This document shows positions 22,707 through 31,292 of a stretch of DNA of 64,000 nt, in pieces. A program made the position numbers and the translations under genes. The DNA lies in contig JAVEEC010000043.1 of the NCBI GenBank assembly GCA_030840645.1, positions 27,777-91,776 of the forward strand, given 5' to 3'. Source of the stretch: Frankiaceae bacterium (GTDB lineage Bacteria > Actinomycetota > Actinomycetes > BP-191). Numbering within the stretch: position 1 is the first letter of the stretch; the number at the start of each line of letters is the position of its first letter. The notes under the pieces are model-generated. The model was given only the letters and a program-made list of their open reading frames with translations. It ran no database searches and was not told the origin of the DNA.

Positions 22707-23331
22707 CTTGGTGATCGTCGGCGCGGGCGGCCACGGCCGCGAGGTGCTCGACATCGTGGAGGCGGTGAACGCGGTCCGGCCGGCCTGGCGGTTCCTCGGC
22801 TTCCTGGACGACGGAACGCCGGACGCCGACCGGCTGGCCCGGCGCGGCGCCGTACACCTGGGCGACACCGCCATGCTGCGCGACCTGGACGCGGACTACG
22901 TCGTCGGCATCGGCGACGGCGACACGCGCCGCCGGGTCGCCGAGGCGGCGGGCGACCGCGCGGCCGCCGTGCTCGTGCACCCGCTGGCGTCGTGCGGCGC
23001 CGACGTCGAGCTGGCGCCCGGCGTGATGGTCGCGGCGGGCGCGCGGATCACGACCAACGTCAGGATCGGGCGGCACACCCACGTCAACTGCAACGCCCTC
23101 GTCTCGCACGACTGCCGCCTCGGCGAGTTCGTGACGTTGAGCCCGGGGGTCCTCGTCAACGGCACCGTGACGCTGGACGACGGCGTGCTGCTCGGTACCG
23201 GCGCGATCGTCACGCCGGGCCGCACCGTCGGCCGCGGCACCTGGGTCGGCGCCGGAGCCGTGGTCGTGGACGACCTGCCGGCCGGTGTCGTCGCGACCGG
23301 CGTCCCTGCCCGGGTCCGGCGCGAGCGGTGA
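22699..23331 (+). CDS. PglD/NeuD-type sugar acetyltransferase
   Basis: 210 aa. An N-terminal Rossmann-like half LVIVGAGGHGREVLDIVEA binds the UDP-sugar; the C-terminal left-handed beta-helix is built from hexapeptide repeats (about 90-205), including HTHVNCNALVSHDCRLGEF with a catalytic-type His. The family acetylates the 4-amino group of UDP-4-amino-sugars with acetyl-CoA. It is placed directly before a PglC-like transferase and a PglE-like aminotransferase. The GTG lies inside the end of the GT4 gene. NeuD-type O-acetylation of sialic acid is the alternative, but no neu genes are seen. Confidence 0.88.
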   Translation: MRDLVIVGAGGHGREVLDIVEAVNAVRPAWRFLGFLDDGTPDADRLARRGAVHLGDTAMLRDLDADYVVGIGDGDTRRRVAEAAGDRAAAVLVHPLASCGADVELAPGVMVAAGARITTNVRIGRHTHVNCNALVSHDCRLGEFVTLSPGVLVNGTVTLDDGVLLGTGAIVTPGRTVGRGTWVGAGAVVVDDLPAGVVATGVPARVRRER

Positions 23332-23921
23332 CGCGGCCGTACCGGGGCAAGCGGGCGGTGGACCTCGCGCTGCTCGCGGTGCTCGCGCTGCCCGCGCTGC
23401 TGCTCGGCGCGGTCTGCGCGCTCGCGATCAAGGTGGACGACCGGGGCCCCGCGTTCTTCCGCCAGGAGCGGGTGGGGCGCGGCGGGGAGACGTTCCGCGT
23501 GGTGAAGTTCCGCACCATGCGGCACGACGCCGCGAACCCCGTCTTCCCCGACGCGTCGCGCATCACCCGGGTCGGCCGGGTGCTGCGCCGCCTCTCGCTG
23601 GACGAGCTGCCGCAGCTGCTCAACGTCCTGCGCGGCGAGATGAGCGTCGTGGGCCCGCGCCCGACGCTGGCGTACCAGGTCGAGCGGTACACCCCCGAGC
23701 AGCGCCGCCGCCTCGCCGTCCGCCCTGGTCTCACCGGCCTCGCGCAGGTGAGGGGCCGCAACGCCATCGCCTGGGCGGACCGCATCGCGCTCGACCTGGT
23801 CTACCTGGACAGGCAGTCGCCGTTCTACGACCTGTACCTCGTCCTGCGCTCCGCGGGCGCGGTGTTCGGCGGCGGCGTAGAGGGCCACCCGACCGACGAC
23901 CCGATCGCCAGGATCGACTGA
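23328..23921 (+). CDS. initiating sugar-phosphate transferase (PglC-like)
   Basis: 197 aa, monotopic phosphoglycosyltransferase that loads a sugar-1-phosphate on undecaprenyl phosphate to start a glycan. It has one N-terminal membrane helix (about residues 9-32), then FRQERVGRGGETFRVVKFRTM, the RLSLDELPQLLNVL and MSVVGPRP signatures and LAVRPGLTGLAQV. It lacks the long multi-pass N-terminus of WbaP, so it is the short PglC class. GTGA overlap with the PglD-like gene. The sugar is probably a diacetamido-trideoxyhexose, given the neighbours. Confidence 0.92.
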   Translation: MTRPYRGKRAVDLALLAVLALPALLLGAVCALAIKVDDRGPAFFRQERVGRGGETFRVVKFRTMRHDAANPVFPDASRITRVGRVLRRLSLDELPQLLNVLRGEMSVVGPRPTLAYQVERYTPEQRRRLAVRPGLTGLAQVRGRNAIAWADRIALDLVYLDRQSPFYDLYLVLRSAGAVFGGGVEGHPTDDPIARID

Positions 23922-23936
23922 CGTATCGTCGGGCCG

Positions 23937-25022
23937 GTGACCGCACCGCGCATCCGCCTCGCGCGCCCCGTCACCGGCGAGGAAGAGGTCGACGCGATCC
24001 GCGCGGTGCTGGCGAGCGGCGTCCTCACCAACGGCCCGCGAACGGCGGAGTTCGAACGCGTCTTCGCGCAGCGCCACGACGTCGCGCACGCCGTCGCGTT
24101 CGCCAACGGCACCGTCGCGCTCGCGGCGATGTACCTCGCGCTCGGCATCGGTCCTGGCGACGAGGTGGTCGTTCCGTCGATGACGTTCATCTCCTCGGCC
24201 ACCTCCGTGCTGCACGTCGGCGCGACGCCGGTGTTCGCGGACGTGGACCCGCGGACGTTCAACCTCGACCCGGGGGACGTACGGCGGCGGATCACGCCGC
24301 GCACCAAGGCCGTGCTCGCGGTGCACTACGCCGGGCAGCCCGCCGCGATGGACGAGCTGCGCGAGGTCTGCGGCGACGGCGTCGTCCTGCTGGAGGACGC
24401 CGCGCAGGCCGTCGGCGCGCGCTACCTCGGCAGGCCCGCGGGCGGGCTCGGCCGGATGGCGATGTTCAGCTTCACGCCGACCAAGAACATCACCACCGGC
24501 GAGGGCGGGCTGGTCACCACCGACGACGCGGAGCTGGCGGAGGCGCTGCGGCTGCTGCGCAACCACGGCCAGTCGGCGCTCTACCGGCACGACGTGCTCG
24601 GCTGGAACTGGCGGATCACCGAGATGCAGGCCGCGATGGGCGTCGTCCAGCTCGGCCGGCTCGACGGCATCCTGGACCGCAAGCGGCGCAACGCCGCGTG
24701 GCTGACCGAGCGGCTCGGCAACATTCCCGGCGTGACGCCGCCGTGGCACGACCCGCGTACCGAGCCGGTCCACATGCTCTACACCTGCCTGCTGGACGAA
24801 CGCCGCGACGAGGTGCTCGCGGGGCTGACCGCGGCAGGGATCGAGGCCCGCCTCTACTTCCCGCCGGCGCACCGCCAGGCGGTGTTCGCGGGCATCGACG
24901 CCGACCTGCCCGTCACCGAGGATCTGGCCGCGCGGATGCTCTCGCTGCCGATGCACAGCCGGCTGACCGATGACGAGCTGGACGAGGTCGCGGCCACCGT
25001 GGAACGGCTGGTCACCCGCTAG
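23937..25022 (+). CDS. DegT/DnrJ/EryC1 aminotransferase (PglE-like)
   Basis: 361 aa PLP enzyme that would convert UDP-4-keto-6-deoxy-GlcNAc to the 4-amino sugar. Visible motifs are AFANGTVALAAMYLALGIGPGDEVVVPS, LLEDAAQAVGA and the Schiff-base lysine in FTPTKNITTGEGG. It follows PglD- and PglC-like genes by 15 bp. The stop lies 11 bp inside the convergent oxidoreductase gene. The substrate is inferred from the pathway context; other DegT enzymes act on different keto-sugars. Confidence 0.92.
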   Translation: MTAPRIRLARPVTGEEEVDAIRAVLASGVLTNGPRTAEFERVFAQRHDVAHAVAFANGTVALAAMYLALGIGPGDEVVVPSMTFISSATSVLHVGATPVFADVDPRTFNLDPGDVRRRITPRTKAVLAVHYAGQPAAMDELREVCGDGVVLLEDAAQAVGARYLGRPAGGLGRMAMFSFTPTKNITTGEGGLVTTDDAELAEALRLLRNHGQSALYRHDVLGWNWRITEMQAAMGVVQLGRLDGILDRKRRNAAWLTERLGNIPGVTPPWHDPRTEPVHMLYTCLLDERRDEVLAGLTAAGIEARLYFPPAHRQAVFAGIDADLPVTEDLAARMLSLPMHSRLTDDELDEVAATVERLVTR

Positions 25023-27129
25023 CGACCCGGACCGGCGCGCCGGTCAGCAGCGACTCCGCTGCCGCGAGCGTGACTCGCGTCGTGTGCAACGCAGCCTCGG
25101 TCGTCGGGCGGCTGTCCTCGCCGGTCGCGAGGAGGCGACGTACCTCGGCGAGGCAGGCGGCGTGCCCCTTGTCCTGGCCGGCCGCCTTGCTCTCGTGCCC
25201 GTCCAGCAGCGTGCGCCGGAAGTCGTCGATGACCGCGGAACGGCTGCGCCCCAGCACTTCCAGCCGTTCCTTCGGTGTCGAGGAGTGGCCGCCGGACGCG
25301 TACGTGACCGTCGCGAGCGACCCGTCCGCGTAGCGGAGGCTGACGACCAGGTCCTCCTGCAGCAGCGCCTCCCCGACGCCGGACCCGAACGTCAGGACCG
25401 ACTCGACCGGCGCGCCCGCGATCACGTTGCAGGTGTCGACGAAGTGGCAGACCTCGCCGAGCAGGCGGCCGCCCTGGCGGCGGTCCTTGTACCAGTGCTT
25501 GTCGCCGAGCCGGCCGGCGTTGACGCGGTACGTCATGACGAGCGGCCCCGCGCCGCCGGCGAGGTGGTCGCGCACCAGCCGGACGGGCACGGAGTACCGG
25601 CGGTTGAAGCCGACGAACAGCGCGCCCGGCGACGCGCGCCACGCGTCGACGACGGACGACAGCTCGTCCTCGCTCAGCGCCAGCGGCTTCTCGCAGAACA
25701 CGTGCTTGCCGGCGCGCAGCGCGCGGGCCGCGAGGTCCGCATGGCTGTCGTGGCGCGTCGCGACGACGACCAGGTCGACGTCCGGCAGCGCGAGCAGCGG
25801 CTCGGCGTCGCTCATCACGTGCTCGCCGCCGTGGCGTTCGGCGAGGTGGCGGGCCGACAGCCCGGACGCCGACGCGACCGCGACCAGCCGGTCGAGCCCG
25901 GCCATCTTCATCGCGGGCAGCAGCGTCGCCTTGGCGTACGCCCCGGCGCCGATCAGCCCGACGCCCGGGCTCGCGCTGACGCGCTTCGGCGCGACGTCGA
26001 CCACCTCGTGCCGTGGCGCGTCCGGCGTGTACGTGAGCTGGATGCCGAGGGAACGCTCGCCGCCCTCGACCAGCGCGTACGCCGCCGCCGCCTCCTCCAC
26101 CGGGAACGTGTGCGTGACCAGGTCGGCGACCCCCATCCGGCCCGCGGCGACGAGGTCGAGGAACGCTTCGAGGTTGCGCCCCTCGGTCCACCGGACGTAG
26201 CCGACCGGCAGGTCGACGCCCCACTCCTCGTAGGCGCGGTCGTAGCGGCCCGGGCCGTAGGAGCGGGCAAACAGCAGCCGCAACTCCTTGTCGTAGAACG
26301 GCGTCCGCTGCAGGTCGAGGCCGACGTCGCCGACGACGACGAGCGCGGCGCGGTCGCGGGCCAGCTCGGTCGCGCGGCGCACCGGCTCGGACGACGGCGT
26401 CGCGGCGGTCAGCACGACGGCGTCGGCGCCGCGGCCGTGCGACCAGGACAGCACGCGTTCGGTCGTGTCGGCGCCGGACTCGACCAGGCCGAGACCGCCC
26501 GATGCGGTGAGCAGGTCGGCGTTCCACGGGTCGAGGTCGATGCCCGCGACCGAGCAGCCGGCGGCCATCGCGAGCCGGGCGGTGAGCTGGCCGAGCAGGC
26601 CGAGGCCGACGACGCAGACCCGGCTGCCCGGGCCGACGTCGGCCTGGCGGAGGCCGTGCAGCGCGATCGCGGCGACCGTCGCGAACGCCGCGTCCTCGTC
26701 GCTCACCCCCTCCGGTACGGGGACGGCGAGGTGCGCGGGGACGAGCTGGTAGTCGGCGTGCCCGGCCGATCCGGTCGCGACGCGCTGGCCGACGGTGACG
26801 TTCTCGACGGCCTCGCCGACCTCGACGACGACGCCGCAGCCGGAGTAGCCGAGCGGCATGTCCTCGTCGAGGCGGCTGCGGACCGAACGCATCGTCGCCG
26901 CGACCCCCTCGGCGCGCGCCTTGCGCGCGACCTGGCGGACCAGGTCGGGCCGGGCCCGCGCCTTCTGCAAGAGGCTCGCCGACGCGAGCCGTCGCACGGC
27001 GCGTTCGGTCCCCGGCGAGAGCACCGTGCGGCTCGTCGCCACCAGCACCTCGGCAGGACCGGGAACGGGTCGCGGCACGTCGAGCACGCGCAGGTCGCCG
27101 CGCGCCACGCTCTGCACCACCTGCTTCAT
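25012..27129 (-). CDS. bi-domain Zn-type dehydrogenase/GFO-IDH-MocA oxidoreductase
   Basis: 705 aa natural fusion. Residues 1 to about 345 form a medium-chain alcohol-dehydrogenase-like domain (GYSGCGVVVEVGEAV, the dinucleotide fold VCVVGLGLLGQLTA). Residues from about 365 form a GFO/IDH/MocA NAD(P) domain (GLIGAGAYAKATLLPAM, HVFCEKPLAL, FNRRYSVPV). Such fusions occur beside heparinase-like genes in polysaccharide loci and probably oxidise or epimerise a sugar. The ATG overlaps the stop of the methyltransferase gene (ATGA), so the two form an operon. Confidence 0.88.
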   Translation of the reverse strand: MKQVVQSVARGDLRVLDVPRPVPGPAEVLVATSRTVLSPGTERAVRRLASASLLQKARARPDLVRQVARKARAEGVAATMRSVRSRLDEDMPLGYSGCGVVVEVGEAVENVTVGQRVATGSAGHADYQLVPAHLAVPVPEGVSDEDAAFATVAAIALHGLRQADVGPGSRVCVVGLGLLGQLTARLAMAAGCSVAGIDLDPWNADLLTASGGLGLVESGADTTERVLSWSHGRGADAVVLTAATPSSEPVRRATELARDRAALVVVGDVGLDLQRTPFYDKELRLLFARSYGPGRYDRAYEEWGVDLPVGYVRWTEGRNLEAFLDLVAAGRMGVADLVTHTFPVEEAAAAYALVEGGERSLGIQLTYTPDAPRHEVVDVAPKRVSASPGVGLIGAGAYAKATLLPAMKMAGLDRLVAVASASGLSARHLAERHGGEHVMSDAEPLLALPDVDLVVVATRHDSHADLAARALRAGKHVFCEKPLALSEDELSSVVDAWRASPGALFVGFNRRYSVPVRLVRDHLAGGAGPLVMTYRVNAGRLGDKHWYKDRRQGGRLLGEVCHFVDTCNVIAGAPVESVLTFGSGVGEALLQEDLVVSLRYADGSLATVTYASGGHSSTPKERLEVLGRSRSAVIDDFRRTLLDGHESKAAGQDKGHAACLAEVRRLLATGEDSRPTTEAALHTTRVTLAAAESLLTGAPVRVASG

Positions 27130-27776
27130 CCGGCACCCCCGCGCCGCGTCGCGACCATGAAGTAGCCGAGCGGATGCTCGGCCGAGCGGCCCGCCAGCGC
27201 GACCCGGCTGCGTACGGGGTAGCGCCGGCCCTTGTCAGGGCGCCGCAGCCCGCGGACCGCGCGCGCCAGGGCGCGGCGGGGCAGTGTCGAGCTGGGCGAC
27301 GGTGCGAGCGCGGCGTCGTAGACCACGCCGAGCCGGCCGCCGTACGCGCGCAGGACGTCGATCTCGAACTCCTCCTCGAACAGCCGCCGCAGCCCGAACT
27401 CGGTGAAGCGGAAGAAGTCGTGCGGCGCCGCGTGCACCATGAACATGAACGGCACGGAGACGACCAGCGCGCCGCCGGGCCGGAGGACGCGGCCCAGCTC
27501 GCGGGCCGCGACCCACGGGCTGTGCAGGTGCTCCAGGACCTGGCTCGCGACGACGCTGTCGAAGCACCCGTCGGCGAACGGCAGCGCGTGCGCGTCGCCC
27601 ACGACGGCCGGGCCGCGCGCCGGGTCGTGGTCCAGCGTCACGACGCGCGCGGAGGGCCAGAGCCCGGCGTACGGGTTCAGCCCGGCGCCGAGCTCGAGCA
27701 GGCGGCCACCGACGCGGTGCGCGAACTCGTGCGTCAGGGCGGTCGCCCCGTCGCGCAGCAGCGTCACTCGGTGCAC
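27126..27776 (-). CDS. class I SAM-dependent methyltransferase
   Basis: 216 aa. Motif I LLELGAGLNPYAG, acidic end of strand 2 VVTLDHD, motif II-like CFDSVVASQVLEHL and motif III RVLRPGGALVVSVPF define a Methyltransf_11-type fold. VHAAPHDFFRFTEFGLRRLF is frequent in polysaccharide-locus methyltransferases. It is translationally coupled to the bi-domain oxidoreductase. The acceptor, probably a sugar hydroxyl or a precursor, is unknown. The GTG is the only start before motif I that keeps the N-terminal helix. Confidence 0.87.
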   Translation of the reverse strand: MHRVTLLRDGATALTHEFAHRVGGRLLELGAGLNPYAGLWPSARVVTLDHDPARGPAVVGDAHALPFADGCFDSVVASQVLEHLHSPWVAARELGRVLRPGGALVVSVPFMFMVHAAPHDFFRFTEFGLRRLFEEEFEIDVLRAYGGRLGVVYDAALAPSPSSTLPRRALARAVRGLRRPDKGRRYPVRSRVALAGRSAEHPLGYFMVATRRGGAG

Positions 27777-27871
27777 TCCTCTGTGCGGGAACGGCCCGCG
27801 TCACACCCTACGATCAATCGCGGGGAGTCACGGTCCGACGAGAGGCAGGGGCCATCAGCCGGCTGAGGGCG

Positions 27872-29173
27872 TTGTTCGCCGGCCCCTCGCTCACCCGTTC
27901 CGCGGGAACCAGCCTGGTCGTGCAGGTCGCGGGCGCCGGGCTCGGCATGGCCGTGCAGGTGCTGCTCGCCCGCGCGATGTCGCTCGGGGAGTTCGGGGCG
28001 TACTCCTACGCCGTCAGCTGGGTCGGCTTCGTGGTGCTCGTCGGGCGGGGCGGCTTCGACAAGAGCGCGGTGCGGTTCCTGCCGCAGTACGACGCGGTCG
28101 GCGACTCGATCGCGAGCGCGGCGTTCCGGCGGTTCAGCGTGCGGTTCAGCCTCGTCGCGTCGACGCTCGCGGCCGGCGTCACGGCGTTGGGCGTCCTCCT
28201 CGTCGGGTCGCAGCTCGGGGCGTCGCGTCAGCACGCGCTGGTCGCGGCGCTGCTGATCGCGCCGCCGCTCGCGGCGTTGCAGGTCGAGTCGAGCCACCTC
28301 CGCGCCGCCCGCCAGGCGGCGCTCTCCGTCGTACCCGAGTCGGTGGCGCAGCCGATCCTGCTGGCGCTGTTCGTCGGCGCGGCCGCGGTCGCGGGACTCC
28401 GGGTGAACGCCGTCACGGCGGCGCTGTACACGGCGCTCGCGTGCGCGCTCGTCGCCGTCGCGCTGCACGTCTTCGTCGGGCGGCGGGTCGGCACGACCGC
28501 CGGGCCGCGGGAGGACCCGGCGCTGCGCCGGCTCTGGCTCACGGCGTCGGGGCACCTCGCGCTCGGCGGCGCCGCGGCGCTCGTCCTCGTCCAGGCCGAC
28601 GTCATCGTGCTCGGCATCGTCTCGACGCCGGAGGCGGTCGCGCGCTACGTCGTCGCGGCCAAGCTCGGCGTCGCGCTGAACCTGCTGCCCAGCGCGGTCG
28701 GCCTGATCCTCGCGCCGACGCTGACCCACCTGCTCGCGCGCGGCGAGCGCGCCGAGGCCCAACGCGTGCTGACCACCTCGACCCGCGTCGCGCTGCTCGG
28801 GGTCGCCCTGCTCGCGGCGGCCCTCGCGGTGAGCGGGCACCTCGTGCTCTCGCTGTTCGGGAACGAGTACCGCGGCGGCTACGACATCCTGCTGATCATC
28901 CTGGCCGCGCAGGTACTGTTCGCCGCAGCCGGGCCGAGCGAGATCGTGCTCGCCGTGTCGGAACGTCCAGGATCGCTGACCGCGATCTTCGCCGGCTCGG
29001 CCGCCGCGAACGTGCTCCTCCTCTTCCTGCTCGTCCCGCGGTACGGGCCCGAGGGCGCGGCGGCGATCGCGGGCGGCGTGCGGGTGGTCGAGACCCACCT
29101 GGCGCGGATCAAGGTACGGCGGCTGCTGGGGCTGGCGACCGGGCCTTTCGGGGCTCAGCTCCGGTCGGAGTAG
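27872..29173 (+). CDS. Wzx-type lipid-linked oligosaccharide flippase
   Basis: 433 aa, MATE/MOP-superfamily membrane protein with 12 or more predicted helices, such as SAGTSLVVQVAGAGLGMAVQ and ARAMSLGEFGAYSYAVSWVGF near the N-terminus. It would flip undecaprenyl-PP-linked repeat units for polymerisation by the Wzy-like protein encoded nearby. The start is uncertain: TTG at 27872 follows GAGGGCG, while the frame is open further upstream without an ATG or GTG. Its 3' end overlaps the convergent epimerase gene by 19 bp. Confidence 0.88.
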   Translation: MFAGPSLTRSAGTSLVVQVAGAGLGMAVQVLLARAMSLGEFGAYSYAVSWVGFVVLVGRGGFDKSAVRFLPQYDAVGDSIASAAFRRFSVRFSLVASTLAAGVTALGVLLVGSQLGASRQHALVAALLIAPPLAALQVESSHLRAARQAALSVVPESVAQPILLALFVGAAAVAGLRVNAVTAALYTALACALVAVALHVFVGRRVGTTAGPREDPALRRLWLTASGHLALGGAAALVLVQADVIVLGIVSTPEAVARYVVAAKLGVALNLLPSAVGLILAPTLTHLLARGERAEAQRVLTTSTRVALLGVALLAAALAVSGHLVLSLFGNEYRGGYDILLIILAAQVLFAAAGPSEIVLAVSERPGSLTAIFAGSAAANVLLLFLLVPRYGPEGAAAIAGGVRVVETHLARIKVRRLLGLATGPFGAQLRSE

Positions 29174-30120
29174 TGCGCGAGCGCCTCCGCGGGCAGCCCC
29201 ATGAGCCACTCCCACTGGCGGCGCAGCCCGTCCTCCAGGCCGACCTTCGGTGACCAGCCGAGCCGGTCGCGCGCCGCGTCGGTCAGCCCCGACGTCCGCC
29301 GTACGTCGCCCGCCGCCGCCTCCTGCGTCACGGTGTCCGGCGCGCCGCCGGTGATGGCGGTCATCAGCTTCAGTACCTCGTTCACTGTTGCCTCGCTGCC
29401 GCCCGCGACGTTGTACGTGCCCGGCTCGCTGCCCGGCTGCGCGGCCAGCCAGTTCGCCTCGACCACGTCGTCGACGTAGGTGAAGTCTCGCGACTGCTCG
29501 CCGTCGCCGAAGATCGGGACCGGCGGCGCCCCGAGCCGCGTCGCGAGCAGCCGGGAGAACGCCATGTCCGGGCGCTGGCGCGGGCCGTACACCGTGAAGT
29601 ACCGCAGGGCGACGGCGGGCAGCCCGAAGTTGTCGCGGTAGACCTCGATGAGGTGCTCGCCCGCGCGCTTGGTGACGCCGTACGGGCTGCGCGGGCGCGG
29701 CAGCGCGTCCTCGGCCAGCCGGGGGGCGAGCGCCTCGCCGTAGACCGACGAGCTGGACGCGTGGACGACCCGGCCGACACCCGAGTGCAGGCAGGACTCC
29801 AGCAGGTGCTGCGTCGCCACCAGGTTGTGCCGTACGTAGCCGGGGAACTCGCTCCACGACGCCCGCACGCCCGGCTGCGCAGCCTGGTGGAACACCACGT
29901 CGAACGGCGCGCCCATCTCCGCCAGCGACAGGTCGAGAACGTCGGCCTCGACGAACGTGAAGCCGGTGCCGTCGAGGTGCGCGAGGTTGCGCCGCTTCAG
30001 CTCGGGGCTGTAGTAGCCGGTCAGCGCGTCGACGCCGACGACCTCCCAGCCCTCGCGGACCAGCCGCTGCGACAGGTGGCTGCCGATGAACCCGGCCGCG
30101 CCGGTGACCAGCGCCCTCAT
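29155..30120 (-). CDS. NAD-dependent sugar-nucleotide epimerase
   Basis: 321 aa extended SDR. Glycine motif ALVTGAAGFIGSHL at the N-terminus; catalytic SSSSVYGE and the YGVTK (YxxxK) motif at about residues 146-150; FTVYGPRQRPDMAFSRLL and GDGEQSRDFTYVDDVV are shared with UDP-glucuronate and UDP-glucose 4-epimerases. Exact substrate is undecided. It is the last gene of a leftward operon of glycosyltransferases, overlapping the preceding gene as ATGA. Confidence 0.92.
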   Translation of the reverse strand: MRALVTGAAGFIGSHLSQRLVREGWEVVGVDALTGYYSPELKRRNLAHLDGTGFTFVEADVLDLSLAEMGAPFDVVFHQAAQPGVRASWSEFPGYVRHNLVATQHLLESCLHSGVGRVVHASSSSVYGEALAPRLAEDALPRPRSPYGVTKRAGEHLIEVYRDNFGLPAVALRYFTVYGPRQRPDMAFSRLLATRLGAPPVPIFGDGEQSRDFTYVDDVVEANWLAAQPGSEPGTYNVAGGSEATVNEVLKLMTAITGGAPDTVTQEAAAGDVRRTSGLTDAARDRLGWSPKVGLEDGLRRQWEWLMGLPAEALAHYSDRS

Positions 30121-31292
30121 CCCGCGTCGTCCTTCACGAGTCCCGGCTCCAAGCTGCGTACGGCGTCCGCAAGGCGGTCCTGCGTCCGGTCGAACGTGTT
30201 GCGCCCCAGGTGTTCTGCGGCGGCGTTGACCCGCGCGGTGACGTCGGCGCAGCCGTCCAGGACCGTGGCGATCGCGGCGGCGAGGCCCGCGACGTCGCCG
30301 GGCTCGACCAGCCAGCCACGTCCGTCGCCGACGAGGCCGCGGATGCCGCCGACGTCGGCGGCCACCACGGGGACCCGCCTGGCCTGCGCCTCCATCACGA
30401 CCTTCGGCACGCCCTCCCCGCCCGTCGAGGGCAGGACGAGCAGCGCCGCCCGCGCGTACTCCGCGTCGAGCGCGGCGGCGTCGAGCCAGCCCGCGACGGC
30501 GATGTCTGCCGCGCCCGGCAACCGTGTGTCGAGGGCCTGCTGCCGCAGGACGCCGTCGCCGACGAGCCGCAGCTCGAAGTCGCGACCGGCGGCCGCGAGC
30601 GACCCGGCCGCGGCGAGCAGGTCGGGCAGGCCCTTGTGATGGTTCAGCCCGCCGACGAAGAGCACGACCGGCCGCCCCGCCCGCACCTCGCGCGAGGCCG
30701 CGACCGTCGAGTGCAGGAAGTTCGCGAACACCAGCCGCCGCGGCGCGGACCTGCCGTACCGCGCGTCCAGGTCCTCGCCCACCGACATCGTCAGCGCGGA
30801 CCCGCGCGCGACCGCATGGGTCCTGCGGGCCGTGGCGCGGGCGCGCAGCCGGTGGTACGCCCTCGCCGGCGGCGTCGCGGCGCGTTCGGCCCGCAGGTCG
30901 AACACCCCGGCCGCGTCGCCGTGCAACGACACCCAGTACGGCCGGCGCAGCAGGCGTGCCGCCCGGCACGCCGCGAAGCCCCACGGCGACGGCAGCCGGG
31001 CGTAGACCCAGTCGCTGCGCCGGACGGCGGTCGCGATCCGCAACGCCACCGCCGGCCACTCGGCGAGGCGGGCGGCGCCGACGTTGGGCAGCCGGTTGGC
31101 GACGATCGCGGGCGAGAGGCTCGACGCCGCCGTGAACGACGCGGTGTTGGTGCTCTCGCGCACCGCGAGGTACGTCGGCGCGGCGAGGAAGCCGGTCGCC
31201 AGCGCGAGCATCCGGCGTTCGACCGGACGCTGCGCGCGACCGCCGGGACCGTCGGCGAAGCGCACGTTCAGCCCGGCCACCAGCACCCTCAC
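30117..31292 (-). CDS. glycosyltransferase family 4
   Basis: 391 aa GT-B enzyme. N-terminal half with LVAGLNVRFADGPGG and DWVYARLPSPWGF; C-terminal half with VLFVGGLNHHKGLPDLLAAA, FELRLVGDG and LVLPSTGGEGVPKVVMEAQARRVPVV, the conserved donor-binding region. Coupled by GTGA/ATGA overlaps to the polymerase gene before it and the epimerase gene after it. Donor and acceptor unknown. Confidence 0.9.
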   Translation of the reverse strand: MRVLVAGLNVRFADGPGGRAQRPVERRMLALATGFLAAPTYLAVRESTNTASFTAASSLSPAIVANRLPNVGAARLAEWPAVALRIATAVRRSDWVYARLPSPWGFAACRAARLLRRPYWVSLHGDAAGVFDLRAERAATPPARAYHRLRARATARRTHAVARGSALTMSVGEDLDARYGRSAPRRLVFANFLHSTVAASREVRAGRPVVLFVGGLNHHKGLPDLLAAAGSLAAAGRDFELRLVGDGVLRQQALDTRLPGAADIAVAGWLDAAALDAEYARAALLVLPSTGGEGVPKVVMEAQARRVPVVAADVGGIRGLVGDGRGWLVEPGDVAGLAAAIATVLDGCADVTARVNAAAEHLGRNTFDRTQDRLADAVRSLEPGLVKDDAG

